Shown here piece by piece: positions 7,103 through 14,663 of a stretch of 30,953 nucleotides of DNA. Under the pieces are notes generated by a model. It worked only from the letters and a program-made list of their open reading frames with translations. It searched no databases and had not been told where the DNA came from. Where the stretch lies: contig DJVU01000015.1 in NCBI GenBank assembly GCA_002441345.1, positions 1 through 30,953 on the forward strand. Direction: 5' to 3'. Positions within the stretch are counted from its first letter, which is position 1; each line of letters starts with the position of its first letter. Source of the stretch: Bacteroidales bacterium UBA6248 (GTDB lineage: Bacteria; Bacteroidota; Bacteroidia; Bacteroidales; Lentimicrobiaceae). Both the position numbers and the translations under genes were made by a program.

Positions 7103-7549
7103 TTAGTTGTTTCCGAATGAAATTTCGTCGGAGAGTTCATTTACATCGCCGGCCGAATAGGGGAAGTGTTGTTTCAGCTGTTTTCCGGTTTCCCTGATTC
7201 CTTCGATAAGTCCTTCAGCAAAATGCCCATCCCTGAAATGGCCGATCATAATTTGTTTGGTGCTTTCCCAAAACGCATCGGTTACCGCGGCATTAATCCC
7301 CGAGTCCCCGATTATTGCAAAGGAACGGTTTTCCACTGCCAGATAAAACAGCACCCCATTATGAAGTTCCGTTTTATTCATCTCCAGATTTTCAAATATG
7401 TCTGCAGCCCGCTTCAGTATATCTCCCTTATACCTGGTTTCAATATGAACCCTGATCTCTCCGGAAGTATCGAGTTCGGCATCCAGAATTGCCTGACGAA
7501 TTTCATCCTGTTGTTCAGGCGTGAAGAATTTTTTAGCTGATATGCCCAT
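7103..7549 (-). CDS. TPM-domain protein without signal peptide
   Basis: 148 residues from the ATG at 7549 (MGISAKKFFTPEQQDEI). The frame is open farther upstream to 7777, but that part overlaps lemA and has no family character. The body is a TPM domain: helix EIRQAILDAE, then TSGEIRVHIETRYKG, a central HNGVLFYLAVENRSFAIIGD and C-terminal GLIEGIRETGKQLKQHFP. There is no signal peptide or membrane segment, so it is probably cytoplasmic or peripheral. It lies 28 bases after lemA and 10 bases before the second TPM gene. The three-gene order lemA, short TPM, YgcG-like TPM is common in Bacteroidota and supports a shared envelope role. Confidence 0.85.
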   Translation of the reverse strand: MGISAKKFFTPEQQDEIRQAILDAELDTSGEIRVHIETRYKGDILKRAADIFENLEMNKTELHNGVLFYLAVENRSFAIIGDSGINAAVTDAFWESTKQIMIGHFRDGHFAEGLIEGIRETGKQLKQHFPYSAGDVNELSDEISFGNN

Positions 7550-7577
7550 TTCTGCAGTTGCGTTTAGCCGGGTATGA

Positions 7578-8168
7578 TTAGAATTGCACTTCAGGGGCTT
7601 GCTCAGCACCGCTTTCAGCCTGGAAGTATGCTTTTTTATCAAATCCGAAGATTCCGGCCAGAATGTTATCCGGGAAGCGACGAATGGTAGAGTTGTACGT
7701 CTGTGCAGTTTCGTTGAAATTCCGTCGTTCGACGGCAATGCGGTTTTCGGTTCCTTCAAGCTGGGCTTGCAGGTCAAGGAAATTTTGATTGGCTTTCAGG
7801 TCAGGATAACGCTCCACTACAACCATAAGCCTTGAGAGAGCCGAGCCAAGTCCGTCCTGAGCCTGCTGGAACTGTTGCATGCTGGCTTCGTTGAGGTTGG
7901 TCGGATCGATGGTGACACCGGTGGCTTTTGCCCTGGCTTCAATCACCTGTGTAAGAGTGCCTTGTTCAAATTCAGCATAGCCCTTCACCGTATTTACCAG
8001 ATTCGGAATAAGGTCGGCCCGGCGCTGATAAACATTCTCAACCTGCGACCAGGCCGCGGTAACGCCTTCCTCCTGAGTCACAATTTTATTATAACGTCCT
8101 GTGAACGACATGATCAGAAGCAAAATGGCTCCGGCAACTACAAGCAGTGTAATTAAGGACTTTTTCAT
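7578..8168 (-). CDS. lemA: LemA family protein
   Basis: 196 residues, a normal LemA length. A short N-terminus precedes one membrane helix (about 4-22). The conserved LemA region follows: YNKIVTQEEGVTAAWSQVEN, YQRRADLIPNLVNTVKGYA, then SRLMVVVERYPDLKAN and LQAQLEGTENRIAVERRNFNE, ending with the typical FPDNILAGIFGF. LemA proteins are helical membrane-anchored proteins of unclear function, first named from a Listeria antigen. This is the first gene of the lemA-TPM-TPM operon, with its own promoter just upstream. Confidence 0.95.
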   Translation of the reverse strand: MKKSLITLLVVAGAILLLIMSFTGRYNKIVTQEEGVTAAWSQVENVYQRRADLIPNLVNTVKGYAEFEQGTLTQVIEARAKATGVTIDPTNLNEASMQQFQQAQDGLGSALSRLMVVVERYPDLKANQNFLDLQAQLEGTENRIAVERRNFNETAQTYNSTIRRFPDNILAGIFGFDKKAYFQAESGAEQAPEVQF

Positions 8169-8193
8169 GGTTTCCTGTTTTGGTATAAAAGGG

Positions 8194-8224
8194 TAAAGTT
8201 AAGCGTTATTGTTATTGATTGCAA
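8194..8224 (-). promoter_or_regulatory. promoter of the lemA operon
   Basis: Minus strand: ATTG with TTG at 8224-8222, a 20-base spacer, then TAACTTTA (8201-8194), one mismatch from TAnnTTTG. The leader is about 20 bases. Confidence 0.5.
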
Positions 8225-8272
8225 TGGCATACGAAAATTCCTTACGCATGTCAGGTGACTCTGTTTGTGAAA

Positions 8273-8311
8273 TGCCGGTTACGGTTTAAACCGTAACCGG
8301 CAGTCTTTTTT
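8273..8311. terminator. 30-bp perfect palindrome with T-tract on the plus side
   Basis: 8273-8287 and 8288-8302 are exact reverse complements. On the plus strand GTC then six T follow. It begins 10 bases after the htpG stop codon, so it should end htpG, yet the minus-strand side has only TTTC while the T-tract faces the plus direction, where no gene is upstream. It may act in both directions. Confidence 0.6.
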
Positions 8312-8312
8312 A

Positions 8313-10214
8313 TTAATGCATGATGTTGAGACTTCGGCGGATAAATCCGGTAAGTTCCTCCCCTTTAAGAAGATTCTGGGCCAGAAGTGCAAGATCAACC
8401 ATCTGGCGTGCAAGGGTTGTGCGGTTTTCTTCCTGCTGTTCCGTATTCATACGTCCGATCAGGGGGTGATTTGTATTAACCACCAGATTAAATGAATCGG
8501 GAAGGCTGCCCATGTACGATGCGCCGCCGAGCATCGACATGTCTTTCATTCTCCGCATAAATTCGGGGCGGGTAATCTGAACGGGCATGTCGGTCTCGCT
8601 CAGGCTTTCAAAAACCACATGGAATTTTTCTTTTCCGGCAACTTGTTCAAATACCGGTTTCAGTTTCTCCTTTTCCTCATCGCTAAGTTTCGAAGGCATT
8701 GCATCTTCCTTATTGATAAGCTTGTCAACAACATCCGCATCAACCCTGACGAAGGAGGTGTTTTCGAATTTTTGCTCCAGTGTATTCACGAAATGGTTGT
8801 CGATGGGGCCGTCCATCACAAGAACATCGTACCCTCTCGCCTTTGCCGACTCAATGAATGAATGCTGTTCAACGGAATCGGAAGTGTACAGGTAAACCAG
8901 CTTCTTATCCTTGTCGGTTTGTGCTGTTGAAATGTGATTTTTATATTCTTCGAAAGTGAAATATTTGCCTTCGGTATTTTTCAGGAGGCAAAACTTCTCA
9001 GCCCTTTCAAAGAATTTGGGCTCTGAAATGATGCCGTATTCGATAAAAATTCTGACATCATCCCATTTCTTTTCAAAATCCCCGCGGTTATTTTTAAATA
9101 TATCCTCCAGTTTGTCGGAGACCTTCTTCATGATGTGATTGGAGATCTTCTTTACGTTTGAGTCGCTCTGCAGATAGGAGCGGGATACGTTGAGAGGAAT
9201 ATCGGGAGAGTCGAGTACTCCGTGCATCAGTGTAAGAAAGTCGGGTACTATGCCTTCAACCGAATCGGTTACAAACACCTGATTGGAGTAGAGCTGAATT
9301 TTTTCCTTCTGGATCTCGAAATTGCGTTTTACTTTGGGGAAGTAAAGAATCCCGGTAAGGTTAAACGGATAATCCACGTTCAGGTGAATGTTGAACAGCG
9401 GCTCTTCAAAAGTTGACGGGTACAGCTCGCGGTAGAAGTTATTGTAGTCTTCCCCGGTGAGATCCACAGGTTTGCGTTTCCAGGCAGGGTTAACGTTGTT
9501 GATTATACGGGGTTTCTCAATTTCATTGTATTTGTCGTTCCCATTCTCATCTTTTTCGCCTTCAGCCTTTTCCCACGTTTTTTCGTTACCGAAGCGTATG
9601 GGAACGGGCAGGAATTTGCAGTATTTTTTCAGAAGCTCAAGGATCCGGCTCTCTTCGAGAAATTCTTTCGAGTCGTTGGCTATATGCAGGACGATTTCGG
9701 TTCCCCGGGTGCTTTTCTCCGTTTCCGTAAGGGTGTATTCGGGAGATCCGTCGCATTCCCATTTTACGGCTTTGCTTCCGGGTCCTTTTTTATATGTTTT
9801 GGTTATGATTTCAACTTTTGATGAAACCATAAAGGAGGAATAGAAGCCGAGTCCGAAGTGGCCGATCAGCTGAGCCGATTCCGCTTCGCTCTTTCCCTTG
9901 TATTTCTTAATAAATTCTTCGGCTCCCGAGAAGGCTATCTGATTGATGTATTTATCCACCTCGGCTGCGGTCATCCCGATGCCATTATCTTTCACCGTGA
10001 GGGTACCCTTGTCTTTGTCGAGGATTACCTCAATGGTAAGATCACCCAGGTCTTCAGTCACCGTGCCCATGGAGGCGAGTGCCCTGAGTTTTTGGGTCGC
10101 ATCCACTGCATTGGATATTAACTCTCTGAGGAAAATTTCATGGTCTGAATACAGGAACTTCTTAATGATAGGAAAGATGTTTTCCGTTTGTACATTTATT
10201 TTTCCCGTTTGCAT
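8313..10214 (-). CDS. htpG: chaperone HtpG (Hsp90)
   Basis: 633 residues, close to the usual HtpG length. It is an ATP-dependent cytoplasmic chaperone working as a dimer on late-folding clients. The N-terminal GHKL ATPase shows FLRELISNAVDAT (ATP-binding Glu/Asn helix), DNGIGM, and the lid/glycine segment GHFGLGFYSSFMVSSK. The middle domain carries the conserved LYSNQVFVTDS and GVLDSPDIPLNVSR, including the catalytic-loop Arg. The C-terminal dimerisation domain ends at NIMH without an EEVD-type tail, as expected for bacteria. Start is the ATG at 10214 (MQTGKINVQTENIFPIIKK), the canonical HtpG beginning. It is a single-gene unit. Confidence 0.98.
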   Translation of the reverse strand: MQTGKINVQTENIFPIIKKFLYSDHEIFLRELISNAVDATQKLRALASMGTVTEDLGDLTIEVILDKDKGTLTVKDNGIGMTAAEVDKYINQIAFSGAEEFIKKYKGKSEAESAQLIGHFGLGFYSSFMVSSKVEIITKTYKKGPGSKAVKWECDGSPEYTLTETEKSTRGTEIVLHIANDSKEFLEESRILELLKKYCKFLPVPIRFGNEKTWEKAEGEKDENGNDKYNEIEKPRIINNVNPAWKRKPVDLTGEDYNNFYRELYPSTFEEPLFNIHLNVDYPFNLTGILYFPKVKRNFEIQKEKIQLYSNQVFVTDSVEGIVPDFLTLMHGVLDSPDIPLNVSRSYLQSDSNVKKISNHIMKKVSDKLEDIFKNNRGDFEKKWDDVRIFIEYGIISEPKFFERAEKFCLLKNTEGKYFTFEEYKNHISTAQTDKDKKLVYLYTSDSVEQHSFIESAKARGYDVLVMDGPIDNHFVNTLEQKFENTSFVRVDADVVDKLINKEDAMPSKLSDEEKEKLKPVFEQVAGKEKFHVVFESLSETDMPVQITRPEFMRRMKDMSMLGGASYMGSLPDSFNLVVNTNHPLIGRMNTEQQEENRTTLARQMVDLALLAQNLLKGEELTGFIRRSLNIMH

Positions 10215-10250
10215 GGCGTATGGTTTTAGTTATTGTTTTCCCCGGCTATG

Positions 10251-10283
10251 CAAAGCATGTGCCATTGGCGGCCGGCTGACAAA
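10251..10283 (-). promoter_or_regulatory. candidate htpG promoter
   Basis: Minus strand: TTTG (10283-10280), 21 bases, then ATGCTTTG (10258-10251), which keeps TTTG but has AT instead of TA. No CIRCE-type inverted repeat (TTAGCACTC-N9-GAGTGCTAA) is seen. Confidence 0.3.
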
Positions 10284-10381
10284 TTGTCAATTTCCGGAAG
10301 GCATAAGCCATCAGCGCTTACGCGGATGTATGTCATCGACAAACGGGTAAAAATGTCTTTTAGTGATTGAGCGGCAATTAA

Positions 10382-11506
10382 TTAATCCATTTCCTGTGTT
10401 TCAACGATAAAGGTGGTGCCGGATTCAGGAGAACTGATAAAGAAGACCTTTCCGTTAAGGTATTTCTCTGTCAGTATTTTCATGCTGTATGTGCCAAGTC
10501 CGCGGTCGGATCCCTTGGTTGAAAACGAACGGTTGAAAATTTGCAGTTGAACGGCTGGATTCATTGGTGTCGGGTTGTGAACTCTGATTACCGCATTTGA
10601 GCGGGTGCCGCGATAGATTCCCAGGCATATGGCGGCCGGCCCGGATTCAGCCTCAAAGGCATTTTTTATCATATTTGTAACAACCCGCTTGAGTATGGTG
10701 CGATGCGATACGAAGTCGAATTCTTCACTTTTTTTGTCAATCAGCAGTGAAATGGACAGGCTGGTATATGCTTTGAATTCGCCGGCCATTTCCATGATAA
10801 ATGATGTTGAGTTAATGGATTCAGGGGGTGTGTCCTGCTCGATAAACTGCTCGGTTGAAATCAGCCTGTGAAGATTTATTTCTTCGATCAGCCGGTTGGA
10901 TGAATTAATCAGCAGAGAGATAAATTCATCCCGGCTTTCTTCGAACTCACCTGTTGACAGCAGTTCAGCCATTCCGCTGATATTGTGAGCTGTATTCAGT
11001 ATATCGTGGTAGAAGATGCGTTCGAGCAGCACACGCTTTTTATCGTTGCTGATATCCTGAAGGCAGAAAAGAACAAATTCCCTGTTGCTGATGTGGATTT
11101 TTGAGGTGTTTACCTGGAGGTTAAGAATTCCGGCAGCCGTATTCAGAACACTTTCGCTATTTGATGTGCCGTCTTCGATGGCGATGCGAATGGAGCGTAG
11201 TGCTCCGCATACCCTGCAGCGTTCCGTTGATCCGCATTGTTCGCCTTTGTGACTTTGTCCGCAGCAATTCATCAGCTTGCCGGGTTGTAATCCGAGATAT
11301 GGCTTTATGTCGGTGATCCCAAATTTAGTCATAAATGCCTTATTGGCATATACCATCTGGTTTAATGTATTTAGTATCAGGATCTCGACAGGTACGCCGT
11401 TAAGGATGGCAGCGGCAAAAGGATTGGATTCGATCAGCTCCATATCCTTCAGCAGTTTATCCGGGTCCCGGATATCTGCCGTAAGGGGTTGGTGTTTTTC
11501 GTGCAT
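10382..11506 (-). CDS. PAS histidine kinase with a cysteine cluster
   Basis: 374 residues from the ATG at 11506. An upstream in-frame TTG (11533) sits inside the -7 box and is rejected. A PAS domain spans about 25-155 and contains an inserted Cys/His cluster: C81, C82, H86, C91, C97, C100 (NCCGQSHKGEQCG and CRVCGA). Clusters of this type suggest a bound metal or Fe-S site or redox sensing, but this is inference. The kinase core follows with H-box YHDILNTAHN (His167), N-box NMIKNAFEA and G2 DRGLGTYS. The G1 motif reads VHNPTPM, with Asn where the usual ATP-binding Asp sits. I recall this variant from related GHKL kinases, so it need not mean loss of activity. There is no membrane segment and no response regulator nearby. 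Confidence 0.87.
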   Translation of the reverse strand: MHEKHQPLTADIRDPDKLLKDMELIESNPFAAAILNGVPVEILILNTLNQMVYANKAFMTKFGITDIKPYLGLQPGKLMNCCGQSHKGEQCGSTERCRVCGALRSIRIAIEDGTSNSESVLNTAAGILNLQVNTSKIHISNREFVLFCLQDISNDKKRVLLERIFYHDILNTAHNISGMAELLSTGEFEESRDEFISLLINSSNRLIEEINLHRLISTEQFIEQDTPPESINSTSFIMEMAGEFKAYTSLSISLLIDKKSEEFDFVSHRTILKRVVTNMIKNAFEAESGPAAICLGIYRGTRSNAVIRVHNPTPMNPAVQLQIFNRSFSTKGSDRGLGTYSMKILTEKYLNGKVFFISSPESGTTFIVETQEMD

Positions 11507-11530
11507 GTGCAGAATAACTCTAATGAGGTT

Positions 11531-11538
11531 CAAATGTA
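11531..11538 (-). promoter_or_regulatory. -7 box of the Cys-cluster kinase
   Basis: TACATTTG on the minus strand is an exact -7 match. No TTG lies 19-21 bases upstream. Transcription would begin about 18 bases before the ATG at 11506, which supports that start. Confidence 0.4.
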
Positions 11539-11582
11539 AAGAAAATTACGCTAAATTTGTTAAATCAGAATCAATTTGTTTG

Positions 11583-11604
11583 AAAAGTATGTTAAAAGTA
11601 TGTT
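11583..11604. repeat. tandem 11-bp repeat in the kinase promoter region
   Basis: AAAAGTATGTT occurs twice head to tail (11583-11593, 11594-11604), followed by an AT-rich TTGTTAATCAATTTAAT stretch. The period is about one helical turn, as for sites bound by regulators side by side. It lies about 45-65 bases upstream of the -7 box. Confidence 0.5.
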
Positions 11605-11661
11605 AATAAATTGTTAATCAATTTAATAGAATAAAATAACTATGAAGATAAAAAGTATATA

Positions 11662-12153
11662 TCATAGATGCTTATTCAGGTCCGGAATGGTCTGAAGGTA
11701 TCCTGTTTTCAGGCATGCCCACAATCCGGTGAGTATTGCCTCGGCTGCATCGTGGGTTGGATAATTTTTGGATGGTGCTTCGCTGTTTTTAATCAGTTGC
11801 CAGGCGATTTTTATCGCATTTTTTTTTGCTTCCTGTCCCGTCCGCCGCGCTCGTATCGTAAGAAGTTCGCTGCGCCAGATGCCCGCATCGGTGGTAATTA
11901 TACGGATACCCAGCGAAACAGCTTCCCTTGTCCATGCCTGAGCTACGGGTCCTCCACCTTCTACAGCAAGATATTCGATATGTGCTATGCTGTTTAGTAG
12001 CGTATACGCTGCTTTCCGCAAATTTTTAACCGAGCCCATGTTGTGCGAACGATACCATAACAGCTGTCCTTTGCTGTTATACAACGCCAGGCCGGTTTTC
12101 ACTCCGGCGTCAACGGCCAGCAAATGCCGGATTTCAGGTAACTCAGTTATCAT
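11662..12153 (-). CDS. RuvC-like RNase H-fold protein of unknown function
   Basis: 163 residues from the ATG at 12153. A TTG at 12180 is an unlikely earlier start. The pattern matches RuvC-type resolvases: first strand LLAVDAGVKTGLALY (D15), second acidic site YLAVEGGG (E64), and C-terminal helix THDAAEAILTG (D134, with E137 where RuvC has its last Asp). RuvC cleaves Holliday junctions using four acidic residues, and here all four positions are acidic. The spacing (15, 64, 134, 137) is close to RuvC of E. coli (7, 66, 138, 141). No helicase (ruvAB) neighbours are present, and its substrate cannot be told. It could be a nuclease of another RNase H-fold family. Confidence 0.65.
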   Translation of the reverse strand: MITELPEIRHLLAVDAGVKTGLALYNSKGQLLWYRSHNMGSVKNLRKAAYTLLNSIAHIEYLAVEGGGPVAQAWTREAVSLGIRIITTDAGIWRSELLTIRARRTGQEAKKNAIKIAWQLIKNSEAPSKNYPTHDAAEAILTGLWACLKTGYLQTIPDLNKHL

Positions 12154-12353
12154 GTGCGAAAGGTAGGAATATCCTTGCAAACGTATTAATTTCCGGTAGT
12201 AATACGGATTGTATCTGCCGTTTTAAACCCTCAGAATGTGATCCAGGGCAATATTGGTTGCCTGCCATCCTCCTGTCGCCCACATCATTATCTAAATATC
12301 TGAAAAGTAAAATGATAAGTATAAACACACGCATAATTTATCTTCATTTTTTC

Positions 12354-12384
12354 ATTGCCATTCAGGGGAAAGTTCCTATTTTAG
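12354..12384 (+). promoter_or_regulatory. promoter of the branched-chain aminotransferase gene
   Basis: ATTG (12354-12357), 19 bases, then TATTTTAG (12377-12384), one mismatch from TAnnTTTG. A start near 12391 leaves about 37 bases to the ATG. The rest of 12154-12353 shows nothing recognisable. Confidence 0.5.
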
Positions 12385-12427
12385 CCCGGTATTTCAGCGG
12401 ATATATAACCACTTAAAATATAATCTT

Positions 12428-13447
12428 ATGTTAGATCTCGATTGGACACACCTACCTTTTGGGTATGTAAAGACCGACTACAACGTTCGTTGTTACTACA
12501 GAAACGGTAAATGGGGAGAGCTTGAAATTTCCTCTTCCGAATTTGTCAGCCTGCACATCGCTGCTTCCTCTCTGCATTACGGGCAGGAAGCTTTTGAAGG
12601 GATGAAGGCATTTCGTGGCAAAGACGGTAAAATCCGTATTTTCCGCTGGGAAGAGAACGCCAAACGTATGGAAAGTTCAGCCAACGGAGTTATGATGTCT
12701 GTTGTTCCGCACGATTTGTTCCTGAAAGCAATCACTACAGCGATCAGGCTCAACGAGCGGTTTATTCCTCCTTACGGTACTGGTGCTTCGCTTTACCTCA
12801 GGCCTCTGCTTATAGGTACAGGTGCCAGGGTTGGTGTTAAGCCGGCCGATGAGTATTTATTCCTGGTATTTGTTACACCGGTAGGACCTTACTTTAAGGA
12901 AGGCTTTAAGCCGGTAGCCCTGCAGGTTGCCCGCGATCACGACCGTGCCGCACCAAAGGGTACCGGGCGCTATAAAGTGGGCGGAAACTATGCCGCCAGC
13001 CTTACCGCCGGCGAGGAAGCCCATGCCGCAGGTTATGCAGCAGCTCTGTTCCTCGATGCAAAAGAGAAAAAGTACATCGATGAAGCCGGACCTGCCAATT
13101 TCTTTGCCATCAAAGGCAATAAGTACATCACTCCCAAGTCCGAATCCATTCTTCCTTCCATTACCAATAAGAGCCTGATGGATCTGGCCCGCGATATGGG
13201 TATGGAAGTGGAAGTAAGGCCCGTTCTGGTTGAAGAACTCGCCGGTTTCGATGAAGTAGGCGCCTGCGGAACTGCTGCCGTTATTTCCCCCGTTTGCAAA
13301 ATCGACGACCACCTTACAGGTAAGGTTTATCAGTTTTGTAAAGACGGACAGGCCGGCCCCGTTTCCACCAAGCTGTACAAACGCCTTCAGGCCATTCAGT
13401 ACGGGGACGAACCCGATATCTTCGGATGGAACTATGTTGTTGAATAA
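12428..13447 (+). CDS. ilvE: branched-chain amino acid aminotransferase
   Basis: 339 residues. A PLP enzyme that moves the amino group between glutamate and leucine, isoleucine or valine, the last step of their synthesis and first of their breakdown. It is a fold-type IV transaminase of the BCAT II type: HYGQEAFEGMKAFR near the N-terminus, YLRPLLIGTGARVGV, then GTGRYKVGGNYAAS containing the PLP lysine K183, IDEAGPANFFAI, and the C-terminal GACGTAAVISPV phosphate-binding loop. The lineage uses the longer eukaryote-like form, which fits a length of about 340. It starts at the ATG at 12428 and is a single-gene unit bounded by a promoter and a strong terminator. Confidence 0.96.
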   Translation: MLDLDWTHLPFGYVKTDYNVRCYYRNGKWGELEISSSEFVSLHIAASSLHYGQEAFEGMKAFRGKDGKIRIFRWEENAKRMESSANGVMMSVVPHDLFLKAITTAIRLNERFIPPYGTGASLYLRPLLIGTGARVGVKPADEYLFLVFVTPVGPYFKEGFKPVALQVARDHDRAAPKGTGRYKVGGNYAASLTAGEEAHAAGYAAALFLDAKEKKYIDEAGPANFFAIKGNKYITPKSESILPSITNKSLMDLARDMGMEVEVRPVLVEELAGFDEVGACGTAAVISPVCKIDDHLTGKVYQFCKDGQAGPVSTKLYKRLQAIQYGDEPDIFGWNYVVE

Positions 13448-13463
13448 TAACACGCAACGAAAT

Positions 13464-13493
13464 AAAAAAAGTCTGCAGATGCAGACTTTTTTT
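13464..13493. terminator. bidirectional terminator
   Basis: Seven A plus GTCTGCA (13464-13477) pairs with TGCAGAC plus seven T (13480-13493) around the centre GA. It ends ilvE transcription 17 bases after the stop and would also stop anything arriving on the minus strand. Confidence 0.85.
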
Positions 13494-13552
13494 ATTTAAA
13501 AACATCAGTGTCCTATAAAACTGAGGAAGGAGTTAAGAGTTTCTTCCCTTTG

Positions 13553-13574
13553 CTATCCCGCACGTGCGGGATAG
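13553..13574. repeat. 22-bp perfect palindrome, REP-like
   Basis: CTATCCCGCAC (13553-13563) and GTGCGGGATAG (13564-13574) are exact reverse complements. Outer arms TTCTTC (13541-13546) and GAAGAA (13576-13581) extend the hairpin with a bulge. There is no T-run on either side, so it is not a usual terminator. It sits between the convergent ends of ilvE and pyrF. A further 10-bp palindrome, AAGAGCTCTT, lies at 13599-13608. Confidence 0.6.
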
Positions 13575-13666
13575 TGAAGAACCGATCCGCCAGGGGCGAA
13601 GAGCTCTTGGAAGGTAATCTCATATTCAGCCGGACAGCGGTGATTTCATAAGATTATTCTTCCTGT

Positions 13667-14494
13667 TTATTGCAACAATTCAGCCATTTCCAGCTGCATG
13701 GCCCTGGCTTCGTCTGCTGCTTTTTCCGAAAAATCGGTGCCGTCCGATGCGAAAATAATGCTTCGGGATGCATTTACCAGTAATCCGCAATCTTTGTTCA
13801 GTCCGTATTTTGCCACTTCGCCAAGACTTCCTCCCTGTGCTCCGACACCGGGAACAAGCAGAAAATGATCGGGAACAATTTTCCTGACCTCTGCCAGCAT
13901 TTCAGCCCGGGTTGCACCAACAACATACATCGTATTGCCGGGATTTCCCCAGTTTTTTGCTGTGCTCAGGACCCTGGAAAACAATTTTTCTCCATCTCTG
14001 TCTTCGGACAGCTGAAAATTGAAAGCTCCCTTGTTGGAGGTTAATGCAAGCAGAATAACCCATTTGCCTTCAAATTCCAGGAACGGTTTAACCGAGTCTT
14101 CTCCCATATAAGGAGCAACGGTAATTGCATCAAAATCAAATCCGGAGTTGTGCTTTCCGAAAAATGCCTTAGCATATTGTGAAGAGGTATTGCCAATATC
14201 GCCCCGTTTCGCGTCTGCTATTGTAAAGCACTGATCGCGAAAGCTTTCAAGGTAGTCCATCGTTTTGTACAGACTGCTGAGGCCAGCGATGCCGCGCGAT
14301 TCATAAAAAGCCAGGTTTGGTTTGTAAGCAACGGCATAGGGCAGGGTTGCGTCGATGATCTGCCGGTTGAATTCAAAAACCGGATCAGCGGTATTCCTCA
14401 GATGTTGCGGAATTTTTTCCAAATCGCTGTCTAAGCCGACACACAGAAACGATTTTTTTTGCCTGATAAGGCCGATGAGTTGCTCGCGGTTCAT
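13667..14494 (-). CDS. pyrF: orotidine 5'-phosphate decarboxylase
   Basis: 275 residues. It converts OMP to UMP, the last step of de novo pyrimidine synthesis. The TIM barrel opens with FLCVGLDSDLEKIP. The catalytic signature DAKRGDIGNT carries D94, K96 and D100. The phosphate-binding end shows LLVPGVGAQGG and VNASRSIIFAS. Length and motifs fit the longer type 2 PyrF (about 270 aa) rather than the short E. coli type. It starts at the ATG at 14494 with a perfect promoter 30 bases upstream. It is followed by palindrome-rich DNA but no standard terminator of its own. Confidence 0.97.
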   Translation of the reverse strand: MNREQLIGLIRQKKSFLCVGLDSDLEKIPQHLRNTADPVFEFNRQIIDATLPYAVAYKPNLAFYESRGIAGLSSLYKTMDYLESFRDQCFTIADAKRGDIGNTSSQYAKAFFGKHNSGFDFDAITVAPYMGEDSVKPFLEFEGKWVILLALTSNKGAFNFQLSEDRDGEKLFSRVLSTAKNWGNPGNTMYVVGATRAEMLAEVRKIVPDHFLLVPGVGAQGGSLGEVAKYGLNKDCGLLVNASRSIIFASDGTDFSEKAADEARAMQLEMAELLQ

Positions 14495-14522
14495 TTTTTT
14501 TCGGATTGCAGTTAATCGAAGG

Positions 14523-14553
14523 CAAAAGTAGGAAAAATGCCTGCAACGACAAA
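14523..14553 (-). promoter_or_regulatory. pyrF promoter, full consensus
   Basis: Minus strand: TTTG (14553-14550), exactly 19 bases, then TACTTTTG (14530-14523). Both elements match without mismatch, making this the best promoter in the window. The leader is about 22 bases. Confidence 0.7.
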
Positions 14554-14663
14554 TGGAAGTACTCGTGTGTACGGACTTTGGCAGCGATGTATATCCTGTG
14601 TATTTGTAAACCGGGATTTTATGGCTTACGAATTGGCAGGAAGCGGAGAGAATGCTGTTATTT

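Noticed and set aside
7550..7777. 76-residue N-terminal extension of the short TPM protein
   Set aside because: It overlaps lemA and has no conserved sequence. The ATG at 7549 starts right before the TPM domain.
10215..10381. heat-shock operator of the CIRCE type before htpG
   Set aside because: No TTAGCACTC-type inverted repeat is present. Only a weak sigma-factor promoter can be suggested.
12857..13453. 198-residue minus-strand frame inside ilvE
   Set aside because: It lies fully opposite a clear, conserved aminotransferase and shows no family features.
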